Source of the DNA: Buxus sempervirens
Lineage: Eukaryota; Streptophyta; Magnoliopsida; Buxales; Buxaceae
DNA length: 64,000 bases
Reading direction: 5' to 3'
NCBI GenBank assembly: GCA_947561395.2
Contig: OX387182.1
Span: 38,495,949-38,559,948, forward strand
This document shows positions 54,747 through 64,000 of the stretch, one piece after another. A program made the position numbers and the translations under genes. Each line of letters starts with the position of its first letter. The stretch's first letter is position 1. The notes beneath the pieces are model-generated. The model saw only the letters and a program-made list of their open reading frames with translations. It made no database searches and was not told where the DNA came from.

Positions 54747-55788
54747 GCCAATAGCAGCTCATATCCGGGGTTGGCTTTTTCTTTTGCTGTTTTAACTTCC
54801 TCATCCCACTCTTCCTCACCCGAATCCCTCCCTCTTCAAGCTCCTTTAGCCTCCATAACTTCATCATTTCATCCCAAGACCACCCCACCTCTTGCATCCT
54901 TCTCCTTCCCCACCCCTACTAACACAAAGGAGTGGTTCACTGCTGCTGCTATCAAGAGGGGGAGTTCCAGCAGCCATCCAAGCCAAAAGGAGGTGCCAAC
55001 ACACCCCAAAAAGGTTTTAAAACCTAAGGTAAGGTTCCTCATCATATGATGTTATGCATATATTAAAATTAGAATTTTCCAGAAATATTTTCTACTCTTG
55101 TTTCTCTCTTGGCATGAAGTTATTTCTGTAACTGTTATGCATGCAACTGGCTCCCTTCCCATGGCATGAAGCCACCGTAAGTAGGAGGTCCACATGGGGT
55201 TCCTTGGGAGTAGGAGGACCCATTTTTATGCCATCCTAATCCGCTATTTTGAGTATTTTCGGAAGGAGAATGTTCCTCCCCGTCTAATCTCATGTACCCC
55301 CCATATAACCCTCCTTCTCTTTCCCTTCTCTAGAGGTCTCATGTTGAGCATAAAGTCTAGATTTAAATATCGCTGGAGGTTCTTTTTCCTCCGTTTTCTT
55401 AAGCTTGTACATGCGTAATGACATGCATGCTAGGATCGCATGAACATGCATTTTCTTGATGTTTACGTGCTTGATTCGTTCCCCGTACATGCATGCTGTT
55501 ATTGTTCCTGTTTTGTTTATATTTGTCGATTGCTCTTTGCTGCTGGGGGACGTTGGTATGTTTTCCTCCCCCTTTGGAAAATTTCTCTACATGAAAGCAT
55601 GATCCCCTTCCCCACTGTTTTTATTCCCTTCGTCCCTGTTGGAAACCATGAAAGAAGCCAAGGGAGGCTTCTTCATCAAATCTGAACCAATGTGGGCCTG
55701 CCCAAGGGCCCACATGACTAGCAGAAGGTCCTGGGAACCCCCTGGAAACACCCCGAATGGCAGAATCACCAAAAAGGGCCATTTCAGT

Positions 55789-55933
55789 GTGATCCGGCAA
55801 CTCAGGCCGGATCACCTGTGGCCTAGGTGTATCCGGCCACTGAGGTCGGATCACCTATAGTCCCTGTGTATCTGGCCACTCAGGCCGGATCACTTGCAGT
55901 CCATGTGTGTCCGGCCTGAGTTGCTGGATACAC
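55789..55933. repeat. Second palindrome array of element F LTR, exact 39-bp register
   Basis: Four units at 55789-55815, about 55827-55854, 55866-55893 and 55905-55933. Arms GTGATCCGG/CCGGATCAC or GTGTATCCGG with its mate; centres CAACTCAGG, CCACTGAGG, CCACTCAGG and CCTGAGTTG. The first and last units are near reverse complements of each other. Confidence 0.9.
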
Positions 55934-56966
55934 ACAGAAGTGTGTTTTTTTTATGTTTTGCTGAATTTTGTGATAATTTAGACCAAACCAATTGAACCAA
56001 CAGGGTTTCCGGGCCACCCGGAAACCCAATTTTGGACCTGGACCACCGGTCCAACTCGGAACACCCGTGGGCCTTCCAACGGGGCCCACCAAGCCCAATG
56101 AACCCTAAAGCATGCAATTAAACAAGTTAAGTAAAGCGAATTAATTGAACCAGACGGGCCAAGCCCAATGTGGCCCGTCCGAACTTGGATGTATGGATGG
56201 ATGTATGAATTGCTTGGTTTGGCTGAGACCAAGGGCTAGGGCCTGTCAGGCCCGCCAAAGCCCGCTAACCGAACCAAGTTAGGGTGCAAGCCCTAAACTT
56301 CGAAGAACTGGGTTTTCAAGCCCAAACCTGTATCACGGGCCCCAAGCCCAGTGACCATCCCATTTTGGTGAACTAAAGAGATAAAAGATAAAATTACTTG
56401 GCCACCATGTGGGCCCACATAAGGGGCCCACAAACCAATCCGGCCCACCTTTGAATGAAAATCACCTAAAAAACCAACTTAAACAATTAAGTAAAATCAA
56501 CACACTAACCTAAGCCCAAAGGGCCTCTTAGGCTAGACAGAGGCCCACCAAGGGTACAGGGGCTTAACCAAGCCTGCCAAGGACACTGTGGGCCTTCCAA
56601 AGGGTCCCACCCAATCAGACTCAGATAACTCAAATAAAGCAAGATAAAATTCATTAAAGGGACCCACACCAACTCAGGTGGTCCCGCCAAGACTTAACTA
56701 AACTACATGCTGGATTAGGAATCGGGTGAGAACCAAATAGAAAGCTGACTCAAACCAGGGAACCCACGGGACCCGTCATCCGACGGGGTGGACTGGGGTG
56801 TCTACGAACTTCCCCAGACCACAACCGAGAACTGACTTAGAATCTCAAGCCGCAGTCCCAAAGCCCTAAATATACAAGATTAGGCACCCAGGTGTCCGCC
56901 TGCACCCCATCAGGCGGTGGCGACTCCGAATTACCCCATGCTGCGTTTCACGACGCGCGCATAGCC

Positions 56967-56984
56967 TGGCGACTCCGCTGGGGA
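56967..56984 (+). promoter_or_regulatory. Primer binding site of element F, tRNA-Arg type
   Basis: TGGCGACTCCGCTGGGGA, the Ogre-type site, five bases after the LTR. Confidence 0.92.
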
Positions 56985-58252
56985 CTGCTCAGCCCAGTAG
57001 GACCCTGCTTAGACCAAGTCAGCTTAGGAGGGAATTAGTGGATATTTAGGGACTCTTGCTACCCTGTTTAGCAAGGCACAGAATACACGTAACTACGTGT
57101 TCTGGGGAGTCCTGTCATAAGGACACGATAATTGCCTAAGGCAATTGGAATTTAAGTGGTCCCCTGTGACCCTCCACTTACCTGGGGATTCTCCCAGAAC
57201 ATAGTAATTCGTGCCAATTCTACCCCTTACTATATGAGGCTGTAAGGATTCCTTTATTACCTAAATCCAGACAAAACTCACCCGTCTAGACACAGCACGC
57301 AGCCCAACTGCACACACTGGCACACCACCACACCGTGGATGGATTGTTTAAATTCCCGCATTGGTGTGATAGGACTGCGTGGGGTGACACGCACGAGGTA
57401 TGATGCGTGAATGATCCGACCCTTGATAGATGAGTGAATCGGATATTGCTACTTCTTTACCAAAACTTAGACCTCTCTCTAGCAGCCTACCCTTCTTATT
57501 ACTATGAACTGATCTTTGGGATGGTATTAGCACCGACGCTCCCGTGGCTTGCCGGGGAAAGTAGGGTAAACCCATCCCCCCAGTTTTCTGGAGTCCATTA
57601 GTACCACTGGAAGCTCGCCTAATCATGATCAAAGGTACCGCCCCAGATCCATGCATGGAGTCCTGCGCACTATGGGTCCTGACCCATTAGAGTCCGCTAG
57701 GAGCACTTCAAGTCCAGATTGGTTTTTTAGAGCAGATGAAAGCCGGCAAGATCGGACAAACAGATGAGAACATGCTAGATCAGAACATGGGCACTAAACC
57801 CTAGATCTAGGAATTTTCAGCCTACCCGCTTTAAAAACAATTTGTATCCGTCCTTTTGGCTCCCAACAGCCTTAAGGATGAATTCTTTGCAGTTTTCTAA
57901 ATATCTTGTAAATTTTCGCCCTCGATGGCAAGTTGTAATTTTTGCAGCGGTCTGGCACCGAAAGCAGATGAAAGAGAAGACGAAAGACAGAAGACTAATC
58001 AGGACTTGAATGTGCTCCTCTACACAAGTATGTCTAGGAGTCGCGCCTTCATTGGCGCCAACCCTTAGGAGCACACAACAAGTGTGCCTGACTTAAATTC
58101 CGCATTACTTTAATTTTGGCTGTGTTCTGTGAAGCATGTTAGAACTGCTAAGTGGTTAGCCTTTTTGTTTAAGACTTATGCATGTTTTAGGACTGATTAA
58201 GAGTTTGGTGTGGAACCTCAAATTGATTTGGAATTTCGATTTGATAGTTGGC
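56985..58252 (+). other. Leader of element F
   Basis: Non-coding; shares blocks with the element D leader (57360-57610 and 57645-57880), including the hairpin at 57846-57879 with GGCT/AGCC around 'cccaac'. Antisense open frames over this block end in similar residues in D and F because the DNA is conserved; I do not treat them as genes. Confidence 0.75.
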
Positions 58253-59685
58253 ATGGCATCCTCATCCTAATCTGAGAGAGTCTGCTTCCCTAGGATAGAT
58301 AAGTGCTCCTGGGATACCCCCTGGATTCGTTCTTGGACAAAGCAGCTCCGAGGGAGTGAGAAGACTGAATGGGAGCACAAATACCACATGGGACAGACTT
58401 TGTCCCTGTTAAATGTGCCAATCAACTGGGACATGATCCAAGCAGCCCTGCTTTTCTGGGATCCCCAGCTGTCAGTGTTTCGATTCGGTATCAATGAGTT
58501 GACTCCCACAATTGAGGAATTTGCCCTGTTCCTCTGATTTCGTGACCTAGGAGAACCCGCTAGGCCAAGTCTCAAAGAAAGTTACAAGAATGAAGCTTGC
58601 GCTTTCTTTGGCCTCTCAAGGGGAGAATTCCAGACCTTAGGAGGTGACAAAGCATTCACGAGGGTCTCCAAAACATTCCTTGCTAAAAAGATAAGAAAAA
58701 AAAAGCAGGAAGGACCCCGGGCTTGGTTTGACACCTTCACCCTTGTGGTTCTGTCGCAAATCTTCTTTCCAACTGGAGGAGACACCATTAATTTGGCCCT
58801 CATGGAAATTGTGGATCAACTCAGGGCAGGATACCGAATCATGCCACTGATCCTTGCTCAACTGTTCCACTCCCTAACTTTGTCCAAAAATGGAACCCGG
58901 AGGTTTCAAGGGTGTGCTCCCCTTCTCCACATTTGCCTGCAAGACCACCTGATGGTGTCATCACCTGTCAGTGCACATTACGGCTTGGTCTGAGACAACA
59001 TTCATTGGTTGGCTCAAAGAGAAATCCAACCAGACCTACCCACTCGTGAGGATTGGTTCAACCACTTTCTCCACCTGAAGGGAGAAACAGACATTCGATG
59101 GTGGGGCACATACAACATTCCCTACACCCCCATTATAGCTTTCAAGAAAAGAGAGGGACTTGCCTTGATAGGCCTTACCCATGCTGTGCCATACTATCCG
59201 ATTCGGGTTTTGAGACAGTTTGGGAAACCGCAGGGAATCCCGATCCAGGACAACCTAAACAGTTTGACTGGTCCACTCACTAAGGGATTGAGGACACAGT
59301 TGCTGGCAGAGTGGAAGACGGTATGCGTATACCGGGAGGATGTCTTCACCGAATTACACTTCCCAGACTACGAGCAATGGATAGCTTGAGGGTTCGGCCA
59401 TGATGGCGCCCCGCCTTTTCAACCTGTCGCTTCGAGCGACATTCCAGCTCCGCCCCTAACACATATAGGGACAGGGTGGCCGAGCTGCAGGAGACCCACT
59501 CCCATATCCATTCAGCTTATATGGATTCGGAATGGGAGAGTAGGCAGGCCAATATGGCCTTGCAACAGGAAATGGAATTGGTGCACAAGCGCGCTGAGGA
59601 GGACCGACGTCTGTGGAACAAGCTTCTGCAAGCCTTGAGGAGGCAAGACGTGTCCTCCCACTATGATGATGACCAACCTAGCTAG
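58253..59685 (+). pseudogene. Ogre ORF1-type protein remnant (function unknown)
   Basis: Single frame from ATG 58253, broken by a TAA five codons in, a TGA at 58535-58537 and a TGA at 58991-58993, then a normal end at 59389. Residues: SWDTPWIRSWTKQL, LLFWDPQLSVFRFGINELTP, AWFDTFTLVVLSQIFFP, LALMEIVDQLRAGYRIMPLI, LAQREIQPDLPTREDWFNHF, KKREGLALIGLTHAVPYYPI, RVLRQFGKPQGIPIQDNLNS. This resembles the ORF1 protein found upstream of gag in Ogre elements and related plant DUF families. After a frameshift a coiled-coil tail follows (YRDRVAELQETHSHIHSAYM...EEDRRLWNKLLQALRRQ) to 59685. Its role in the element is not known; here it cannot be made. Confidence 0.78.
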
Positions 59686-60027
59686 ACCTGGGCTTTGTTG
59701 TATTTGTGATAAGCATGATAATATACTTTGCGCCGTTGCGGCGCCTCTTAATTGAAGCATGAATTTATTTTTATTCTACTGTGTTGTTTAAATTTAACAA
59801 AACAAGAACTTGAAATGAAAGAATTAATCCCCTCCAATAGGGCAACTCGGTCTCCAACAGACCACCTCTTCTCAGATAATTGCAATATTCCTAGTCGCTA
59901 CGACCACTTAGTTTCCTTTGTTCGCATCTCCCCCATGGAGATCGCAAAACCCAGCAAGTGTTTAAAAACACCCAAGACCCTCAGCTCGGATCACACCCGT
60001 CTGTATCTTCTCGAGATCATTCGGTCT
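59686..60027 (+). other. Spacer after ORF1 in element F
   Basis: No supported gene; a roughly 100-codon open frame at 59752-60060 has no recognisable domain and runs into the repeat that follows. Confidence 0.5.
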
Positions 60028-60313
60028 AACCTTTGGGGCACTGAAGCCGCCGGTGATTGAACCGTTTGGTGGATGAACGTCCTGGTATAGCCTTCCCCTT
60101 TGTGAGGCGCCGAAGTCAATGGTGATTAAACCAACGACTAGCTAAGGCACGCCCGGGAACTACTAGCCGAAACCTTTGGGGCACTGAAGCCGCCAGTGAT
60201 TGAACCGTTTGGTGGATGAATGTCCTGGTATAGCCTTCCCCTTTGTGAGGCGCTGAAGTCAATGGTGATTAATCCAACAACTAGCTAAGGCACGCCCGGG
60301 AACTACTAGCCAA
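60028..60313 (+). repeat. 143-bp tandem duplication in element F
   Basis: Two adjacent copies beginning 'aacctttggggcactgaagc' at 60028 and 60171, with few differences, followed by a decayed third fragment to about 60360. Confidence 0.88.
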
Positions 60314-60456
60314 AACTTGGCACCGACGCCGCCAGTGAGTGAACTGGAGATCGGCTGAGGTACACCTAGGTACTGCTTTCCAGCTCACCCCCTGCGGAGA
60401 CCTTGCATTGGTCCAACCTCGTGATTCTGAGCTCAAACAAAACCCCTTTAAATTAA

Positions 60457-61940
60457 AGGTTCTCTTCCCTTGTCCAAGCGACTAAAATAGATCAGTTTTA
60501 AAAAAAAATAGGGTTCTCTCTCCCAGTTGCCCACGGGTAGCTAAAATAGATTTGGTCACAAGGGTTCTCTTTCCCAGTTGCTTCCAAGCGTCTAAAATAG
60601 ATCAGTTTTTAAAAAAATAATAATAAAATAGGGTTCTCTCCCCCAGTTGCCTACAGGTAACTAAAATAGATTCGGTCACTAGGGTTCTCTTTCCTAATCG
60701 CTTCCAGGCATCTAAAATAGATCAGCTTTCAAAATAGGGTTCTTTCCCCCAGTTACCTGCGGGTAGCTAAAACAGATTCGGTCACTAGGGTTCTCTTTCC
60801 CAGTCGCTTACAGGCGTCTAAAATAGATCAGCTTTCAAAATAGGGTTCTCTCTCCCAGTTGCCCACGGGTAGCTAAAATAGATTCGGTCACTAGGGTTCT
60901 TTTTCCCAGTCACTTCCAAGCGTCTAAAATAGATTAGTTTTTAAAAAAAATAATAATAATAAAATAGGGTTCTCTCCCCCAGTTGCCTACAGGTAGCTAA
61001 AATAGATTCAGCCACTAGGGTTCTCTTTCCCAGTCGCTTCCAGGCGTCTAAAATAGATCAGCTTTCAAAATAGGGTTCTCTCCCCCAGTTACCTGCGGGT
61101 AGCTAAAATAGATTCGGTCACTAGGGTTCTCTTTCCCAGTCGCTTCCAGGCGTCTAAAATAGATCAGCTTTCAAAATAGGGTTCTTTCCCCCAGTTACCT
61201 GCGGGTAGCTAAAATAGATTCGGTCACTAGGGTTCTCTTTCCCAGTTGCTTCCAAGCGACTAAAATAGATCAGTTTTCAAAAAAAATAGGGTTCTCTCTC
61301 CCAGTTGCGTACGGGTAGCTAAAATAGATTCGGTCACTAGGGTTCTCTTTCTCAGTCGGTTCCAAGCGACTAAAATAGATCAGTTTTCAAAAAAAAATAG
61401 GGTTCTCTCTCCCAGTTGCCTACGGGTAACTAAAATAGATTCGGTCACTAGGGTTCTCTTTCCCAGTCGCTTCCAAGCGACTAAAATAGATCAGTTTTAA
61501 AAAAAATAGGGTTCTCTCTCCCAGTCGCTTCCGAGCGACTAAAATAGATCAGCTTCCAAGAAAATAGGGTTCTCTCTCCCAGTCACCTGCGGGTGACTAA
61601 AATAGATTCATTCAATAGGGTCCTCTTTCCCGGTCGTCTTAGGACAGCCAAAACAGATCAGTCTTCCAAATTCAATAGGGTTCTCTTCCCCGGTCGTCTT
61701 AGGACAGCTAAAATAGATCAGTAAATTCATTCAGGTTCTCTTCCCTTGTTACCTATGGGTAGCTAAAATAGATCAGTTAATTCATCCAGGTTCTCTTCCC
61801 TTGTTACCTATGGGTAGCTAAAATAGATCAGTAAATTCATTAAGGTTCTCTTCCCTGGTTGCCTTAGGGTAGCTAAAATAGATCAATCAATTCATTCAGG
61901 TTCTCTTCCCTTGTTGCCCTTGGGTAGCTAAAATAGATCA
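60457..61940 (+). repeat. Tandem repeat array in element F, about 55-60 bp half-units
   Basis: More than 20 units of 'gggttctct..cccagt' + short variable stretch + 'gctaaaatagat'. Through most of the block, two alternating types (ending 'tcggtcacta' or 'cagttttcaaaaaa') form a 110-120 bp higher-order unit; from about 61620 units become simpler. Many half-units contain a small imperfect inverted repeat (e.g. 'cgcttccaagcg'). It lies between ORF1 and gag. Confidence 0.92.
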
Positions 61941-62034
61941 GTTAGTCAAAACATATCAGAAAACAAAAAATAAATAAATTCAATCAGATAAGTTGTGCAA
62001 TCAATTTGTGTAAAATTGCACTAATACTTCCTAA

Positions 62035-63754
62035 TTGTTCCATCAGGTACCAAAAATAGCTTTCAGAAGTCCGTACCTGTTAAGATCGAGGAGAAGACTC
62101 GATATGGAACAGCAAGGAGAACAGATGCCGCCAGGGCAGCATCCAGCAGAGTCCAGTCATGCTCAGGTAGTTAACGAGATGCAGCAAAAAATGGACAGCA
62201 TGAGTTCCATCATCCAGGAACTGATGATAGAGTTGAGAGAGTTGAGGCAGGGCCCACCAGGGGTACCGGCCACCCAGCAGCCGTAGCCACAATTCCCGCC
62301 ACAAGAAAGGGCAGGGCCACCACCGCGTCCAGTAAATCCCCCTCCCCTAGCACCACCACCACCATCGGCAGCGCCATTTCATGTGGCACAAAAAGATCAA
62401 TTTCTGCCTATCCATCTGGGACAGGGTGATGAGGACTGGTACAGAACCCAGGAAGTACAATTTGAAGAAAAGCTAACAGTAGTAAGGGAACAGAACAAAA
62501 ATGGCCACCCTGAAGGAACAGCTCCAACCTAGCACCGTGCAGAGTGAGGCTGCCCTGGAAAGCCTCTGCTTCTTTTCGGACATCCAACTCCCGGCTAAGT
62601 TCAAGTGCCCTGAGTTGCACCAGTTTGACGGCATCGGCTGCCCACTAAACCACTTGAGGTCGTACTCTAGCGACATGTGTCAGTACGCCAAGGAAGAGCG
62701 AATCATGGTGCAATTCTTTCAGAAGTCGTTGACAGGGGCGGCTTATTCTTGGTTCCTGAGTCTAGACAAGGCCAAGATCAAGACATGGAATGACCTGGCA
62801 GCAGTCTTCATCCAACAGCACCGCCTGAACAGTCAGATAGTGCAGACAAGGGCCGAATTGCAGAGGTTGGCAACGCTGGTACAGCCGCCACTGCTGGAAC
62901 AAGAGATGACCTCTCTGTTCATCGCGTCGCTAGGACAGCCGTTCTTCACTTTGCTGCTAGGGCAAAGCACGTCAAATTTCAACGACTTAATCTTGACTGC
63001 AGATCGGATAGAAGACGCAGTGAGGGCCGGAAAGATAGACAGCAGTGGACAGAGCTCCACACCCCGAAGGCCAGTGTCAGGACAGGCTAGCAGGAGTCAG
63101 GGACAAGAGCCTCGGAGGCAGGAGCAGCAGGCAGTGAATTACGTGCACCCGGCACAGCCTTATCATTTCTCCCAAGGACCGGAAGCAGTGACACCCCAAG
63201 GGACTGGGCAGACAGCTTATCAAGGGATAAGAAAGACAAAGGAAGAATTTGAAGCTAGGATGAAACGGGTTTTCACCCCCCTCCCATATGCGCCAGCAGA
63301 ATTACTGCCTACTCTGCTGAAGAAAGGGTACCTGCAAGTCAAGGCCCCGAATCCCCGACTAGTCAATGCCAGGAGCTACAATGCTGCAGAGCGGTGCAAG
63401 TACCACTCTGGTGCCCCAGGGCATCACACCAATCGGTGCTGGGATTTGAGGCACAACATACAAGACCTGATCGATAGTAAGCGCATCACTGTAGACCTTC
63501 TAGCACCGGCCGCACAGACTCCAGCAGCCGGCGTGACCACCAATCCTCTTCCAAATCACTCAAAGGCCTCCACTAGTAGGGCAATGAATCAAGTAAGCAG
63601 CGATCAGGGCACTGGGCAGCTCGACCCTTCCATACTTATCGGTCGACCAGGGCAGACAGTGAAAGTGCAGCTTCGAACAGAAACCCACTCAACGGCTATC
63701 GCAGTTAAGGAATGGGCAGGCGCCTATGTATGCGTGATCGAGGATGAGCTGTAG
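62035..63754 (+). pseudogene. Gag of element F (stop, frameshift and internal deletion)
   Basis: N-terminus MFHQVPKIAFRSPYLLRSRR aligns with the intact gag of element D. A TAG at 62284-62286 follows ATQQP; the same frame continues through a Pro-rich linker (PQFPPQERAGPPP) and DEDWYRTQEVQFEE, then one base is gained or lost in the A-run near 62500. From 62501: MATLKEQLQ, FKCPELHQFDGIGCPLNHLR, FFQKSLTGAAYSWFLSLDKA, WNDLAAVFIQQHRLNSQ, ADRIEDAVRAGK, VFTPLPYAPAELLPTLLKKG and the knuckle CKYHSGAPGHHTNRCW. Between ELQR and LVQPP, 18 residues present in the D protein (the ESIREYAKRWREM segment) are missing in frame. The C-terminus ends at VCVIEDEL, longer than in D, as expected for an element whose gag leads towards pol. 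Confidence 0.9.
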
Positions 63755-64000
63755 AGCAGCGAGGAAGTCACGGGACCGTGGAACCTCGTGCAAGGCGGAT
63801 GGATCAGTGATTCCCCATCCCCTCCATGCAAAGAAGGAGTGGGTAGCTCCGAAGGACCTTGGTTCCGAGATGGGTCACAGGGCACGGACACATCAATGGA
63901 CAATTCCAGAGTGCCTCCTCAATTATTTGCCGAATGGCCCCCTGAGTATATGTCTGTAACATCAGAGCCGGACCGGCAGTCTCTCACCGATCCCCAATCA
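63755..64000 (+). other. Element F, gag-pol transition
   Basis: Bases after the gag stop up to the window edge. No protease motif is reached; the short frame here has no recognised domain. Confidence 0.5.

Larger units (their letters stand above)
53781..56961 (+). repeat. 5' LTR of element F (3181 bp)
   Basis: Starts TGTAAGCACCTC, ends GACGCGCGCA, five bases before the primer site. Three direct repeats of a module with 'acacgagtccaacgcaa' and 'ggaatcggagtccggatga' (about 53920, 54073 and, diverged, 54220). TATA box at 54739-54746. Palindrome arrays at 54480-54727 and 55789-55933. Confidence 0.9.
53781..64000 (+). mobile_element. Element F: Ogre/Tat-type retrotransposon, 5' part (runs off window)
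   Basis: 5' LTR (53781-56961), tRNA-Arg-type primer site (56967-56984), leader, broken ORF1 (58253-59685), tandem repeats, broken gag (62035-63754); protease-RT-integrase would follow beyond 64000. ORF1 upstream of gag together with the Arg primer site is the diagnostic Ogre arrangement. Inserted into LTR G; candidate target duplication acatg (53776-53780). Confidence 0.9.

Overview
The window is plant nuclear DNA made almost entirely of nested LTR retrotransposons. I see no host gene, tRNA, rRNA or CRISPR locus. The lineage mix is typical of a large angiosperm genome: Ty1/copia SIRE/Maximus-like and Ale-like elements, Tekay/Del-type chromoviruses, and Tat/Ogre-type Ty3/gypsy elements with LTRs starting TGTAAGCACC, TGTCAGCACC or TGTAGACACC and a tRNA-Arg-type primer site. 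The species cannot be told from the sequence.

Layout, left block (1-36871). A partial SIRE copy (SIRE-1, minus, 1-3440) sits inside a Tekay-type LTR fragment (3441-4043). That fragment interrupts the protease region of a minus-strand Tat element (Tat-1, 4044-20650). The gag of Tat-1 is split by a complete but internally deleted SIRE copy (SIRE-2, 5806-14242, target duplication GTTTT). Tat-1 lies in the 5' LTR of a coding-poor Tekay-type element (20651 to about 35684). The interior of that element is split by a complete non-autonomous Ogre-like element with an intact gag and no pol (TR-GAG type, 22131-33723, target duplication CATGG). A second Tekay-type 3' end and LTR (about 35689-36871) closes the block.

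Layout, right block (36872-64000). A minus-strand Ale-like copia (36872-49757) is broken by three insertions. These are a Tekay-type solo LTR (38410-43781, duplication GTATC), itself split by another solo LTR (40117-43100); an Ogre-like solo LTR (44748-47822, duplication CAATG); and a minus Ogre-like LTR 'G' (from 49758). G contains a Tekay solo LTR (50932-53295, duplication CTGTG) and is entered at 53781 by a plus-strand Ogre element 'F', which runs off the window with its LTR, leader, ORF1 remnant, tandem repeats and broken gag.

The most interesting signal lies in the LTRs, not the proteins. LTRs of several lineages carry arrays of short inverted repeats whose arms change together. The Tekay LTRs have four hairpins with a nearly constant 15-nt loop and different self-complementary stems. 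The Tat-1/F/G group has 27-31 nt palindromes about every 39 bp. The D/E Ogre group has 21-23 nt palindromes about every 28 bp. Paired arm changes within and between elements suggest that either RNA hairpins or two-fold symmetric DNA sites are being maintained. I do not know of a described function for them. Most coding regions are broken; the exceptions are the TR-GAG gag and, as far as visible, SIRE-1 gag-pol.
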